Positions 38,190 to 47,445 of a stretch of 64,000 nucleotides of DNA are shown one piece after another. The notes below the pieces were generated by a model. The model had not been told where the DNA came from. It saw only the letters and a program-made list of their open reading frames with translations, and searched no databases. The DNA comes from Corynebacterium spheniscorum (lineage in GTDB: Bacteria > Actinomycetota > Actinomycetes > Mycobacteriales > Mycobacteriaceae): NCBI RefSeq assembly GCF_900113445.1, contig NZ_FOPJ01000001.1:186001-250000 (forward strand), given 5' to 3'. The position numbers were made by a program, and so were the translations under genes. The number at the start of each line of letters is the position of its first letter. Position 1 is the stretch's first letter.

Positions 38190-39338
38190 ATGTCTGAGCA
38201 GAAGATTTACAAGGGTCTGGCTGGTGTCGTTGCTGACTACACCGGTGTTTCCAAGGTCATGCCGGAGTCCAACTCCCTGACCTATCGGGGCTACCCGGTC
38301 CAGGAGCTTGCCCGCTATTGCAGCTTCGAAGAAGTTGCCTACCTCCTTTGGAACGGCGAACTGCCGACCAGCGATGAACTCCGCCGTTTCTCCGTCCGTG
38401 AGAAGGCTCTCCGCCACATCGACCGTGGTCTGATCGACCTCGTTCAGTCCATGCCGCTGAGCTGCCACCCAATGGACGTCCTTCGCAGCGCCGTTTCCTA
38501 CATCGGCGCCCAGGACCCGGAGGCCTACACCAAGGACTCCGACCACATCCGTCGCACCTCGCTCGAGCTGATGGCCAAGCTGCCCACCATCGTGGCCCTG
38601 GACATCCGCCGTCGTCGCGGTGAAGGCTACAAGGAGCCCTCCACCAAGATGGGCTTCTCCGAGAACTTCCTCTACATGGTGTTCGGAGACGGCGAAGATT
38701 CCCCGATCCACAACCGCGCTGACATCGAGGCCTTCGACAAGTCGCTCATCCTCTACGCTGAGCACTCCTTCAACGCCTCCACCTTCACCGCTCGCGTGAT
38801 CACCTCCACCATGTCCGACACCTACTCCGCAGTCTGCGGTGCTATCGGCGCTCTGAAGGGCCCCCTCCACGGTGGCGCTAACGAAGCTGTTATGCACCAG
38901 ATGATCGAAGCTGGTGAGCCGGAGAACGCTGAGAAGTACATCCTCGACAAGCTGGCTAACAAGGAGCTCGTCATGGGCTTCGGTCACCGCGTCTACAAGA
39001 AGGGTGACTCCCGCGTTCCCACCATGGAAGCTGCTTTCCGTGAGCTGGCTGAAGCCCACGATGGTCAGAAGTGGGTGGAGATGTACGAGATCATGGCCAA
39101 GACCATGTACGAGAACACCTCCATCAAGATCATGCCGAACCTGGACTTCCCCTCCGGCCCCGCTTACCACCTGCTGGGCTTCGAAGTTCAGTTCTTCACC
39201 CCGATCTTCGTGATGTCCCGCATCACCGGTTGGACCGCTCACATCATCGAGCAGAACGAGAACAACTCTCTCATCCGCCCGCTGTCCGCTTACAACGGTC
39301 ATGACGAGCGTTCCGTACCCGCAAAGTCCATCGACTAA
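38190..39338 (+). CDS. prpC: 2-Methylcitrate synthase PrpC
   Basis: Condenses propionyl-CoA with oxaloacetate. 382 residues, type I citrate-synthase fold, with GPLHGGANEAVM (catalytic His), FGHRVYKKGDSR and an Asp in the SLILYAEHSFNAS region. Last gene of prpDBC, 19 bases after prpB with AAAGGA upstream. A terminator-like stem follows. Confidence 0.96.
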   Translation: MSEQKIYKGLAGVVADYTGVSKVMPESNSLTYRGYPVQELARYCSFEEVAYLLWNGELPTSDELRRFSVREKALRHIDRGLIDLVQSMPLSCHPMDVLRSAVSYIGAQDPEAYTKDSDHIRRTSLELMAKLPTIVALDIRRRRGEGYKEPSTKMGFSENFLYMVFGDGEDSPIHNRADIEAFDKSLILYAEHSFNASTFTARVITSTMSDTYSAVCGAIGALKGPLHGGANEAVMHQMIEAGEPENAEKYILDKLANKELVMGFGHRVYKKGDSRVPTMEAAFRELAEAHDGQKWVEMYEIMAKTMYENTSIKIMPNLDFPSGPAYHLLGFEVQFFTPIFVMSRITGWTAHIIEQNENNSLIRPLSAYNGHDERSVPAKSID

Positions 39339-39350
39339 GCAGCCTCCACC

Positions 39351-39381
39351 TCCCGATGGGTCGTCATTTGGCCCCTCGGGA
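39351..39381 (+). terminator. Terminator-like stem after prpC
   Basis: TCCCGATGGG pairs with CCCCTCGGGA over ten positions with one mismatch, 13 bases after the stop. No T-tract follows, so efficiency is uncertain. Confidence 0.5.
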
Positions 39382-39428
39382 ATAAGATCTGACCTGCAGA
39401 TTTCCCGAACTAGGTCAACTTCAGGGAA

Positions 39429-39444
39429 GTGAGTCATAACTCAC
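39429..39444 (+). promoter_or_regulatory. Perfect palindrome at the -35 position of a candidate pyc promoter
   Basis: GTGAGT-CATA-ACTCAC is a perfect inverted repeat. A TAGGGT -10 follows at 39453-39458, so the palindrome covers the -35 zone. Not a GlxR site: the half-site spacing (GTGA-N8-TCAC) does not match. Confidence 0.45.
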
Positions 39445-39580
39445 CCCCGAAATAGGGTTTAGCTCGCACGATATCCCATTCCAAAGATCATTTCGCGCTT
39501 AGGTCGCGGGGTAGGATTGGAGGGTATCGGGCGAGCTTTTCTCGCGCTGACTCCCGACGTACCGAAAGGACCCACCCATC

Positions 39581-42500
39581 GTGGAATCTACGTCCCTGCC
39601 CGCCTTCCGGAAGGTATTAGTAGCGAACCGCGGCGAAATCGCAGTACGGGCTTTCCGTGCTGCATATGAAACCGGCGCCGCGACCGTTGCCGTGTACCCC
39701 AAAGAGGACCGCTCCTCGTTCCACCGCTCTTTCGCATCCGAAGCTGTGCGCATCGGTACCGAAGGATCCCCGGTTAAGGCTTACCTGGATATCGATGAGA
39801 TCATCCGGGCAGCCCAAAAGTCGGGCGCGGACGCGATCTACCCGGGGTATGGCTTTCTTTCTGAGAACGCTGAACTGGCCCGCCGTTGCGCGGAAGCCGG
39901 GATCACTTTCATTGGCCCCACCCCCGAAACCCTTGAGCTAACCGGCGATAAATCCCGCGCGGTTGAAGCAGCTAAGGCTGCCGGCCTGCCCACCCTGGGT
40001 GACTCGAAGCCCTCGGATGATCCGGATGAACTCGCCGAGATATCCAAGGAATTCACCTTCCCGATCTTCGTGAAGGCAGTCGCTGGTGGTGGCGGACGCG
40101 GCATGCGTTTCGTCGAGAAGCCCGAAGACGTTCGCCAACTGGCTGCCGAAGCTTCCCGCGAAGCAGCCGCCGCCTTCGGTGATGGTCATGTCTACATCGA
40201 ACGTGCCGTGATTAACCCGCAGCACATTGAGGTGCAGATCCTCGGTGATGCCACCGGCGATGTCATCCACCTCTATGAGCGTGATTGCTCCCTGCAGCGT
40301 CGCCACCAGAAGGTTGTGGAAATCGCACCGGCTCAGCATTTGGATCCGGAACTGCGCGAGACCATTTGTAATGATGCTGTGAAGTTCTGCCGCTCCATCG
40401 GCTACCAGGGTGCTGGCACCGTGGAGTTCCTCGTTGATGAAGCTGGCAACCACGTCTTCATCGAGATGAACCCCCGTATCCAGGTGGAACACACCGTCAC
40501 CGAAGAAGTCACCTCGGTTGACCTGGTGAAGTCTCAGCTGCGTATTGCCGCTGGCGCCACCTTGAAGGAACTGGGTCTTACCCAGGACGCCATCGAATGC
40601 TTCGGTGCTGCGCTGCAGTGCCGCATCACCACCGAAGATCCCTCAAATGGGTTCCGCCCCGATACCGGTACCATCACCGCTTACCGTTCGCCGGGCGGCG
40701 CTGGTGTGCGCCTTGATGGTGCTGCCACCCTCGGTGGTGAAATCTCCCCGAATTTCGACTCCATGCTGGTCAAGATGACCTGCCGTGGCTCGACCTTCGA
40801 AGGTGCCGTGACCCGCGCGCAGCGTGCGCTAGCGGAATTCACGGTCTCTGGTGTGGCCACCAATATCGGTTTCCTGCGGGCCCTGCTGCGCGAGGATGAC
40901 TTCATCCATAACCGCATCTCCACCGCCTTCATCGACAACCACCCCTGGTTGCTGGCCGCACCGGGTGCCGATGATGAACCCGGCCGCCTGCTGAACTACA
41001 TCGCCGATGTGACGGTGAATAAGCCCAATGGTGAGCGCCCCACCGATCTGCGCCCCGTTGATAAACTCCCCGCACTTTGCGATGATCCGCTGCCCAAGGG
41101 TTCGCGCGATAAGCTGTTGGAACTCGGCCCGAAGAAGTTCGCTGAGGAACTGCGTAAACAAAAGGCCCTCGCAGTTACGGACACCACCTTCCGTGATGCT
41201 CACCAGTCGCTGCTGGCTACCCGCGTGCGTACCTCTGCTCTCTACGCGGCTGCTCGCCACGTTGGTCGACTCACCCCGGAGCTCTTCTCCGTTGAGGCCT
41301 GGGGCGGCGCCACCTATGACGTAGCTATGCGCTTCCTCCATGAGGATCCCTGGGAGCGTTTGGACTACCTGCGCGACGCCATGCCGAATGTGAACATTCA
41401 GATGCTGCTGCGTGGTCGCAACACGGTGGGCTACACCCCTTACCCGGAGACGGTGACCCGCGCATTCGTGCAAGAAGCTGCGGATTCCGGTATTGATATC
41501 TTCCGCATCTTCGATGCCTTAAATGATGTCGAGCAGATGCGCCCCGCGATTGACGCGGTGCTGGAAACCAACACCACGGTCGCTGAGGTGGCGATGGCCT
41601 ACTCCGGCAACCTGCTGGATCCGAAGGAAGATCTCTACACCCTGGACTACTACCTCAAGCTCGCTGAGGAAATCGTGGGCACCGGTGCTCATATCCTGGC
41701 GATTAAGGATATGGCTGGTCTGCTGCGTCCGGCTGCTGCTGCCAAGCTGGTCAGCGCGCTGCGCAAGGAATTTGACCTGCCGGTCCACGTCCACACCCAC
41801 GACACCGCTGGCGGCCAATTGGCTACCTACCTGGCGGCTGCCGAAGCTGGTGCTGATGCGGTTGATGGTGCCTCTGCACCGCTAGCCGGCACCACCAGCC
41901 AACCTTCGCTCTCGGCTATTGTTGCGGCCTTCGCTAACACGGAACGCGACACTGGCCTGTCGCTGCAGGCTGTGGGTGACCTTGAGCCTTATTGGGAAGC
42001 AGTGCGTCAAATGTACGCGCCCTTTGAATCTGGCGTACCCGGGCCCACGGGCCGTGTGTACCGTCACGAGATCCCGGGTGGACAGTTGTCGAACCTGCGT
42101 ACCCAAGCCGCCGCTCTCGGGTTAGCAGATCGCTTTGAACTCATCGAAGATTACTACGCAGCGGTTAACGAAATGCTGGGCCGCCCGACCAAGGTGACCC
42201 CCAGCTCCAAGGTGGTTGGCGACCTGGCGCTGCACCTGGTTGGTGCCGGTGTGAGCCCTGAGGACTTCGCTAATGATCCGCAGAAGTATGACATCCCGGA
42301 TTCGGTGATCTCCTTCCTCCGCGGTGAACTGGGTACTCCTCCCGGTGGCTGGCCGCTGCTGCGCGAGAAGGCTCTGGCTGGTCGTAAGGAATCCAACCAT
42401 GCGCTGGTGGAAGTTCCGGCGGAAGAAGCTGAGAAGTTGGAGTCTGAGGACCACAAGGAGCGCCGCAAGGCCCTGGATCGCCTGCTCTTCCCGAAGCAGG

Positions 42501-42988
42501 CTGAGGAATTCGCTGAGCACCTCCGGATCTTCGGCGACACCTCGCACCTGGCCGATAGCGTGTTCTTCTATGGCCTGAAGGAAGGCGAAGAGTACGTGGT
42601 CCGCTTCGGCAACAATGAAACCCCCATGGTGGTTCGTTTGGATGCTGTTGGTGAACCGGATGACAAGGGGATGCGCCGCGTTGTCCTGAACGTCAACGGC
42701 CAGATCCGTCCGATGAAGGTCCGCGACCACTCCGTGGAATCCACCTTCGCTTCCGCGGAGAAAGCTGATCCGAATAATGATGGCCACGTCGCAGCGCCCT
42801 TCTCCGGCGTTGTGAATATCACCGCTGAGCCCGGTGAAGAAGTTAAAGCTGGTGACCCCGTTGCAGTTATTGAAGCAATGAAGATGGAAGCCACCATCAC
42901 CGCCACCAAGGACGGCAAGATTGAACGCCAGGCGTTCGTCGTACCGACCAAGGTTGAAGGCGGCGACCTGATCGTCGTGATCAGCTAA
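39581..42988 (+). CDS. pyc: Pyruvate carboxylase
   Basis: Anaplerotic biotin enzyme making oxaloacetate from pyruvate. 1135 residues, collinear with C. glutamicum Pyc (1140). Biotin carboxylase domain about 1-455 (AVAGGGGRGMRFV, FIEMNPRIQVEHTVTEE), carboxyltransferase about 520-830 with FRDAHQSLLATRVR and the carboxylated-Lys region AIKDMAGLLRP, then biotin carrier with biotinyl Lys1101 in EAMKMEA. GTG start 11 bases after AAAGGA. Needs BirA (57561). Confidence 0.97.
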   Translation: MESTSLPAFRKVLVANRGEIAVRAFRAAYETGAATVAVYPKEDRSSFHRSFASEAVRIGTEGSPVKAYLDIDEIIRAAQKSGADAIYPGYGFLSENAELARRCAEAGITFIGPTPETLELTGDKSRAVEAAKAAGLPTLGDSKPSDDPDELAEISKEFTFPIFVKAVAGGGGRGMRFVEKPEDVRQLAAEASREAAAAFGDGHVYIERAVINPQHIEVQILGDATGDVIHLYERDCSLQRRHQKVVEIAPAQHLDPELRETICNDAVKFCRSIGYQGAGTVEFLVDEAGNHVFIEMNPRIQVEHTVTEEVTSVDLVKSQLRIAAGATLKELGLTQDAIECFGAALQCRITTEDPSNGFRPDTGTITAYRSPGGAGVRLDGAATLGGEISPNFDSMLVKMTCRGSTFEGAVTRAQRALAEFTVSGVATNIGFLRALLREDDFIHNRISTAFIDNHPWLLAAPGADDEPGRLLNYIADVTVNKPNGERPTDLRPVDKLPALCDDPLPKGSRDKLLELGPKKFAEELRKQKALAVTDTTFRDAHQSLLATRVRTSALYAAARHVGRLTPELFSVEAWGGATYDVAMRFLHEDPWERLDYLRDAMPNVNIQMLLRGRNTVGYTPYPETVTRAFVQEAADSGIDIFRIFDALNDVEQMRPAIDAVLETNTTVAEVAMAYSGNLLDPKEDLYTLDYYLKLAEEIVGTGAHILAIKDMAGLLRPAAAAKLVSALRKEFDLPVHVHTHDTAGGQLATYLAAAEAGADAVDGASAPLAGTTSQPSLSAIVAAFANTERDTGLSLQAVGDLEPYWEAVRQMYAPFESGVPGPTGRVYRHEIPGGQLSNLRTQAAALGLADRFELIEDYYAAVNEMLGRPTKVTPSSKVVGDLALHLVGAGVSPEDFANDPQKYDIPDSVISFLRGELGTPPGGWPLLREKALAGRKESNHALVEVPAEEAEKLESEDHKERRKALDRLLFPKQAEEFAEHLRIFGDTSHLADSVFFYGLKEGEEYVVRFGNNETPMVVRLDAVGEPDDKGMRRVVLNVNGQIRPMKVRDHSVESTFASAEKADPNNDGHVAAPFSGVVNITAEPGEEVKAGDPVAVIEAMKMEATITATKDGKIERQAFVVPTKVEGGDLIVVIS

Positions 42989-43000
42989 ACGCTCACAAAA

Positions 43001-43032
43001 GAAGGGGCCTTGCATTTAAGCAAGGCCCCTTC
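43001..43032. terminator. Bidirectional terminator between pyc and potC
   Basis: GAAGGGGCCTTGC pairs perfectly (13 bp) with GCAAGGCCCCTTC. T-rich on the minus strand (TCTTTTGTG). It serves pyc on the plus strand and the ABC operon on the minus strand, whose last gene ends at 43051. Confidence 0.9.
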
Positions 43033-43050
43033 TGTGCTAATTAACCCGAA

Positions 43051-43881
43051 TTAATGCTTGGTCAACGTATCGATCATGGAGGTGCCAGCGCGGCGCAGCA
43101 CGAAGCCCACCAAAGCAATCGCGATGAGGGTGAGGATCAACATCACCGTGGACATTGCCGCTATCTCGGAGCGCAGTGCGACCTTCACCGCCGCAAAAAT
43201 ATAGACCGGCCAGGGGGTATAGCCAGGCTGCTGGACGAAGCTGGAAAGAATCGTATTATCCAAGCTCAAAGTAAAAGCCATGAGCGCCCCAGCCACAATT
43301 CCAGGAGCCGCGATCGGCAGCGTGATATCCCGGAAGACTTGCCAAGGGTGCGCACCCAAGTCAGCGGCAGCCTCATTCAAACGCCGATCCACCCCAGCCA
43401 TGCGGGCCCGCACAATGAAGGTGACCACCGCCAAAGAAAACATGGTGTGCGCCAAAGTTAAACGCAGCAGACCCTTATTCAAAGGAGTGATACCGACATC
43501 CACGCCCAAGGTGACGAACCACGGCAGGAAAGCGATGCCGTCCACGATCTCTGGGGTGATCATGGTGAGAGCTAGAAGGGTGCTCAGCGCCATCGCCCAA
43601 CCGCGTTGGCGAAGCGCCAACGCGATCCCGCCGAGAGTACCCAAGAAGGTACTCAGCAGCGCGGAACATAAGGCGACTTCCAGAGACACAACGACCGAAT
43701 GCTTGATGATGGTGTTATTACTGGCCTGGATATAGGCCTGAAACCCGAAGCCCTCCCAATGCGCCAAGACGCGACCAGAGTTGAAGGAATACACCACGAT
43801 GACCGCAATCGGGGCGAAAAGGAAGATAAACACCACCAGGCTCCAGAGACGCAGAAGCCAATCACTAAGTGAGGATTTCAT
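43051..43881 (-). CDS. potC: Polyamine-type ABC transporter permease (PotC-like)
   Basis: 276 residues with six helices and the coupling-loop motif EAAADLGAHPWQVFRDITLP. It overlaps the potB start by 4 bases. Family similarity is to spermidine/putrescine importers; the true substrate is unproven. Confidence 0.85.
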   Translation of the reverse strand: MKSSLSDWLLRLWSLVVFIFLFAPIAVIVVYSFNSGRVLAHWEGFGFQAYIQASNNTIIKHSVVVSLEVALCSALLSTFLGTLGGIALALRQRGWAMALSTLLALTMITPEIVDGIAFLPWFVTLGVDVGITPLNKGLLRLTLAHTMFSLAVVTFIVRARMAGVDRRLNEAAADLGAHPWQVFRDITLPIAAPGIVAGALMAFTLSLDNTILSSFVQQPGYTPWPVYIFAAVKVALRSEIAAMSTVMLILTLIAIALVGFVLRRAGTSMIDTLTKH

Positions 43882-44807
43882 GAGGCGGACACCTCCAAGT
43901 GAATATCGCTGAAGCGATGATAAAGCCAGCTAGCAAGCTTTAATAACACGGCACCTAGCAACACCACCAAGACGGTGGTGAGAATAAGGATCACAGCTAA
44001 AGCTGAACCCAAAGCCCAGTTCTGGGCGGTGGTGAATTGTTGGGCAATGAGCTGCCCGACCATTGTTCCGCGGGCACCGCCTAAGACACTGGCCGTGACA
44101 TAGTCACCATTGAGGGGAATGAACACCAGGAGGCAACCGGAGATAACGCCGGGCATAGCCAGCGGAAGAGTGACATCCATGAAGGTGCGCACCCGCCCCG
44201 CCCCCAGATCTCGGGAAGCTTCCCGAAGCTGAGAACCTGTTGATTCCAAGGCCACATAGAGCGGCAAAATCATCAGCGGCAAATAGTTATAAATAACACC
44301 GAGCTGCACCGCTGCGCGGCTATAAAGAATCCCCAAAGGCTGCTCGAGGACATGTAGGTGCAGCAGAAGATCCGAAAGGAAACCCTCCGGGGCGAGCATA
44401 ATTTGCCAGCCCAAGGTGCGGACCAAGAAGTTAGTCCAAAAAGGCACCATCACCAGCGCTAAGAGCAGGTTGCGGCGCCGCGGGGAAACCTTGGTGGCCA
44501 GCCAATACGCGAAGGGCAGTGCAATGAGTAGGCAGGCGAGGGTTCCGGAGATAGAAATCTCCAAGGTGTTGATCAGGGCGTTGACCACCGGGATGGAGAG
44601 AGCTTCCTGGTAGCGATCGAAGCTGAGGGAATCAGTGGCGACGGGGTTAAAGAGATCAGGTTTGTAGCCGAAGCTGTAGTAGAAGACCATCGCCACGGGG
44701 ATGAGGAAGAAGAAAAGGGTGTACGCCCACGTAGGGAAGGCAAGCGCGCCGGTTCCCATGAGGCGGGCCATGAGCTGTGGGTAGCTGCGGCTGGAGTTGG
44801 TGCTCAT
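43878..44807 (-). CDS. potB: Polyamine-type ABC transporter permease (PotB-like)
   Basis: 309 residues, six or seven helices, coupling motif EASRDLGAGRVRTFMDVTLP. Overlaps the substrate-binding gene by 4 bases (ATGA). It pairs with PotC to form the channel. Confidence 0.85.
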   Translation of the reverse strand: MSTNSSRSYPQLMARLMGTGALAFPTWAYTLFFFLIPVAMVFYYSFGYKPDLFNPVATDSLSFDRYQEALSIPVVNALINTLEISISGTLACLLIALPFAYWLATKVSPRRRNLLLALVMVPFWTNFLVRTLGWQIMLAPEGFLSDLLLHLHVLEQPLGILYSRAAVQLGVIYNYLPLMILPLYVALESTGSQLREASRDLGAGRVRTFMDVTLPLAMPGVISGCLLVFIPLNGDYVTASVLGGARGTMVGQLIAQQFTTAQNWALGSALAVILILTTVLVVLLGAVLLKLASWLYHRFSDIHLEVSAS

Positions 44808-45955
44808 ACTCCGCTCCTTGTCTTAGCTTCGAGGAACATATCCACGCGATCTTGCATGGTGGGGTCATTGACGCCTTCGGTGAGGCGATCGAGGATCTCG
44901 GGTTTGGGGAAGATGAGATCGGGGTACTCGAAATCAGCGGAGTTAATGCCGGCGACACCGGTGGCATAGCCCATGTAGTCAGCTTCTTGGGCGGAGGCTT
45001 CCGGGGCGAGGACATCATTGATGAAGGCATGGGCGGCATCCGGGTGTGGGGCGCCGCGGGCGATGCACCAATTGTCGATCCACAGATTGGCTGTTGGAGT
45101 GGGGAAGACAAAAGCCCAACGATCGGGGTCGTGGGAGGCCATGATTCCTTGGCGGGCATCGCCATTAAATGCCATCATGAGTTGGAAACTGCCCTGGATC
45201 ACCGCGGTGGAAGCATTGCCATAGTAGGCCTTTACATGCGGGGCTAATTCCTCAATGAGGATGCGGCGGCAGGCAGCTAACTCCTGTGGGTCGCGGGTGT
45301 TGAGGTCAGCGCCCATGGAGCCCAAGGCGATGGCGCAGACCTCCCAGGCGTCCTCGAGCAAAGCGACCTTGCCGGAGCAGGGTCCCTTGGCGAGCTCCAG
45401 GAAATCAGTCCAGGTGTGGTATTCGCCGGGTAGGGCGTAGCGATCATAGACATAGCCGCTAGTGCCCCAGCATTTGGTGACACTCCACTTATTGCCGGGG
45501 TCGAAAGACAATCCCTGGAAGCGCTGGTCCAGGTTATTGAAATTCGGCAACAAGTTGTGGTCTAGAGGCTGAAGCAGATTATGTTCCACCATCTGAGGGA
45601 TCATCAGCCCGGAGGGGACCACCAGGTCATAGCCGGAAGTTCCGCGGGTGGCTCCTAATTTGGCGATGAGTTCCTCATTGGAGCCATAGGCATCGACTTG
45701 GACCACGCAGGAATTGGTCTTGGCCCACTCGCGGATATAGTCCGGATCGTCATAGTCACCCCAGGAATAGAGATTCAGCGAGGACTCCATCTCGCCATCA
45801 GGATGATTCTCAGGCGCCATGCGGGAATGCTTCGACGTGCTCTCAGTAGCAGAGCTACAGGCGCTCAGGCCTCCCGCGAGACCGAGGGAAGTGAGGGTGC
45901 TGAGTGTGAGGAATTCGCGGCGGCTGAGTGTTTTATCAGCGAGAATGCGGATCAT
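44804..45955 (-). CDS. potD: Polyamine-type substrate-binding lipoprotein with a Tat signal
   Basis: 383 residues. The N-terminus has a twin-arginine motif (LSRREFLTLS) and a lipobox LSAC with Cys33, so it is exported folded by Tat and lipid-anchored. Spermidine-binding-fold marks are NLYSWGDYDDPDY and a C-terminal ANLWIDNWCIARG region. It overlaps potA by 4 bases. Order potA-potD-potB-potC is slightly unusual in having the receptor second. Confidence 0.87.
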   Translation of the reverse strand: MIRILADKTLSRREFLTLSTLTSLGLAGGLSACSSATESTSKHSRMAPENHPDGEMESSLNLYSWGDYDDPDYIREWAKTNSCVVQVDAYGSNEELIAKLGATRGTSGYDLVVPSGLMIPQMVEHNLLQPLDHNLLPNFNNLDQRFQGLSFDPGNKWSVTKCWGTSGYVYDRYALPGEYHTWTDFLELAKGPCSGKVALLEDAWEVCAIALGSMGADLNTRDPQELAACRRILIEELAPHVKAYYGNASTAVIQGSFQLMMAFNGDARQGIMASHDPDRWAFVFPTPTANLWIDNWCIARGAPHPDAAHAFINDVLAPEASAQEADYMGYATGVAGINSADFEYPDLIFPKPEILDRLTEGVNDPTMQDRVDMFLEAKTRSGV

Positions 45956-47136
45956 GGCTGCGCCTCTTTGGGGAATACCTGGGCGGCGCGCTGGGACCAG
46001 GACACCGTGACTGTGTCGCCTTCACTGACCTCCGGGGCTTCGACGGTACTTACTCGCGCGATGACTTCGTGGCCATCATGAAGCCGGACGAGGTATTGGA
46101 CCACATCGCCTAAGAAAGACTCGCCCACCACCACACCGGTGATCTCATTGGTAGACATATCTGGGCAGGAGCCGGGGCGAACCCTCATGAGTTCTGGACG
46201 GATGGTGGCCAGGACTTCTTCTCCCACCTGCAATGGCCGCGTGCTGTGCACTGGTCGCGTGCTGTGTACTTCGACGAACTCGCGGGCGGCACGTAAGACC
46301 GTTGGTTGCCCAGTTGCGGGATTTCCGAGGGTTTCGACCACCGCGGGAACGAAATTCTGCTTCCCGATAAACCCGGCAACAAAGGTGTTGGCCGGGCAGG
46401 AGTAGATCTCCTCGGACTCTCCGACCTGCTGGACGACCCCATTATTGAGCACCACGATGCGGTTGCTCATAGCCAGCGCTTCTTCTTGGTCGTGGGTAAC
46501 AAAGATGAAGGTGAGGCCCAGGTCGGTGTGTAGGCGGATGAGTTCTAGCTGCATGTTTTCGCGCAGCTTGCGGTCCAAAGCGCTCATGGGCTCATCGAGG
46601 AGCAATACGCGAGGGCGGTTTACCAAGGCGCGGGCTAGGGCGACACGCTGTTGTTGGCCTCCCGATAGCTCCTGTGGGCGACGGCGCGCGTGGGTATCCA
46701 TGCGCACCATTTCCAAGGCCTCGGATACACGGCGAGTGATCTCTGAGCGGTGGAGCTTCACATTCCCGCGCTTTAGCCCATAGGCGACATTATCGGCGAC
46801 ACTCATGTGCGGGAATAGGGCATAGGACTGGAAGACCGTATTCACCGGGCGACGGTGCGCTGGTAGTGTCGTGAGATCTTTACCGTCGAGCAAGATTTGC
46901 CCTTCGGTGGGTTCCTCGAACCCGGCGATCATCCGCAGGAGAGTGGTTTTACCGCAGCCAGATGGGCCCAGCAGGGAGAGGAATTCTCCTGCGTGGACTT
47001 CTAGGTTGAAGCTGCGTAAGGCTTCATGCTCAGCGAAAACCTTGCGAACATTCTTGAAGGTCAGCGCACCGCCTTCGATCGTTGGGCTGGTTTGCTGAGG
47101 TTGTTCCACAACTTGTTGACGACCAAAGACATGCAC
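45952..47136 (-). CDS. potA: Polyamine-type ABC transporter ATP-binding protein (PotA-like)
   Basis: 394 residues: ABC domain with Walker A GPSGCGKTT (about 57-65), VFQSYALFPHM Q-loop, LSGGQQQRV signature and LLLDEPMSALD, then a TOBE domain from about 300. Residues near 300 contain a duplicated VHSTRP from an 18-bp repeat. GTG start four bases after GGAGG; first gene of the four-gene operon. Confidence 0.88.
   Translation of the reverse strand: MHVFGRQQVVEQPQQTSPTIEGGALTFKNVRKVFAEHEALRSFNLEVHAGEFLSLLGPSGCGKTTLLRMIAGFEEPTEGQILLDGKDLTTLPAHRRPVNTVFQSYALFPHMSVADNVAYGLKRGNVKLHRSEITRRVSEALEMVRMDTHARRRPQELSGGQQQRVALARALVNRPRVLLLDEPMSALDRKLRENMQLELIRLHTDLGLTFIFVTHDQEEALAMSNRIVVLNNGVVQQVGESEEIYSCPANTFVAGFIGKQNFVPAVVETLGNPATGQPTVLRAAREFVEVHSTRPVHSTRPLQVGEEVLATIRPELMRVRPGSCPDMSTNEITGVVVGESFLGDVVQYLVRLHDGHEVIARVSTVEAPEVSEGDTVTVSWSQRAAQVFPKEAQP
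46235..46270 (-). repeat. 18-bp imperfect duplication in potA
   Basis: Two adjacent 18-bp units differ at two positions and encode VHSTRP twice in the linker between ABC and TOBE domains. The change is in frame. Confidence 0.8.
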
Positions 47137-47445
47137 ACTTCCTCCCCTGACAAGGTTGATGGTTGAGAGTTTTCCCGCAGCGAAAATTACCTTTTAGGCT
47201 GCGACGCAAGCAAAGACCGAGGTCAGGGTGGGAATTTGTCGGTGTATGGACGAAGAAAGGCTGGATCGACTCAGTGGGGAACCAATGGGTGTGTTGGTGG
47301 GGTGTTCCCTGCGCAGTGCTGTACCGAACCTTGATAGTTACGGAGCAGTAGTGAGCGCGCCACCTAGCCCCTGGGGAGCGTCCTGCTTGAGGCACGCTTC
47401 AGCCCCCTGACACAGGGTGGCAGGGGGCTGAAAGCTAAGTGGGCG
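47137..47445. other. 309-base gap between accBC and the pot operon
   Basis: Both neighbours are on the minus strand. The left end carries the potA ribosome site; the right end carries the accBC hairpin. No convincing -10/-35 pair or operator for potA could be fixed; a GGTAAT lies about 55 bases before potA. Confidence 0.6.
47398..47432 (-). terminator. Strong hairpin after accBC
   Basis: TTCAGCCCCCTG pairs perfectly (12 bp) with CAGGGGGCTGAA, starting 13 bases after the accBC stop. Neither side has a T-tract, so it may stabilise the 3' end as much as terminate. Confidence 0.65.

Noticed and set aside
38139..39437. A 432-codon antisense frame opposite prpC
   Set aside because: It mirrors the whole prpC gene. 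Long antisense frames are expected in GC-rich genes with strong third-position bias; prpC is a full enzyme with catalytic residues.
39429..39444. GlxR (cAMP receptor) site before pyc
   Set aside because: The palindrome has GTGA-N8-TCAC spacing, not the GTGA-N6-TCAC of the GlxR motif.
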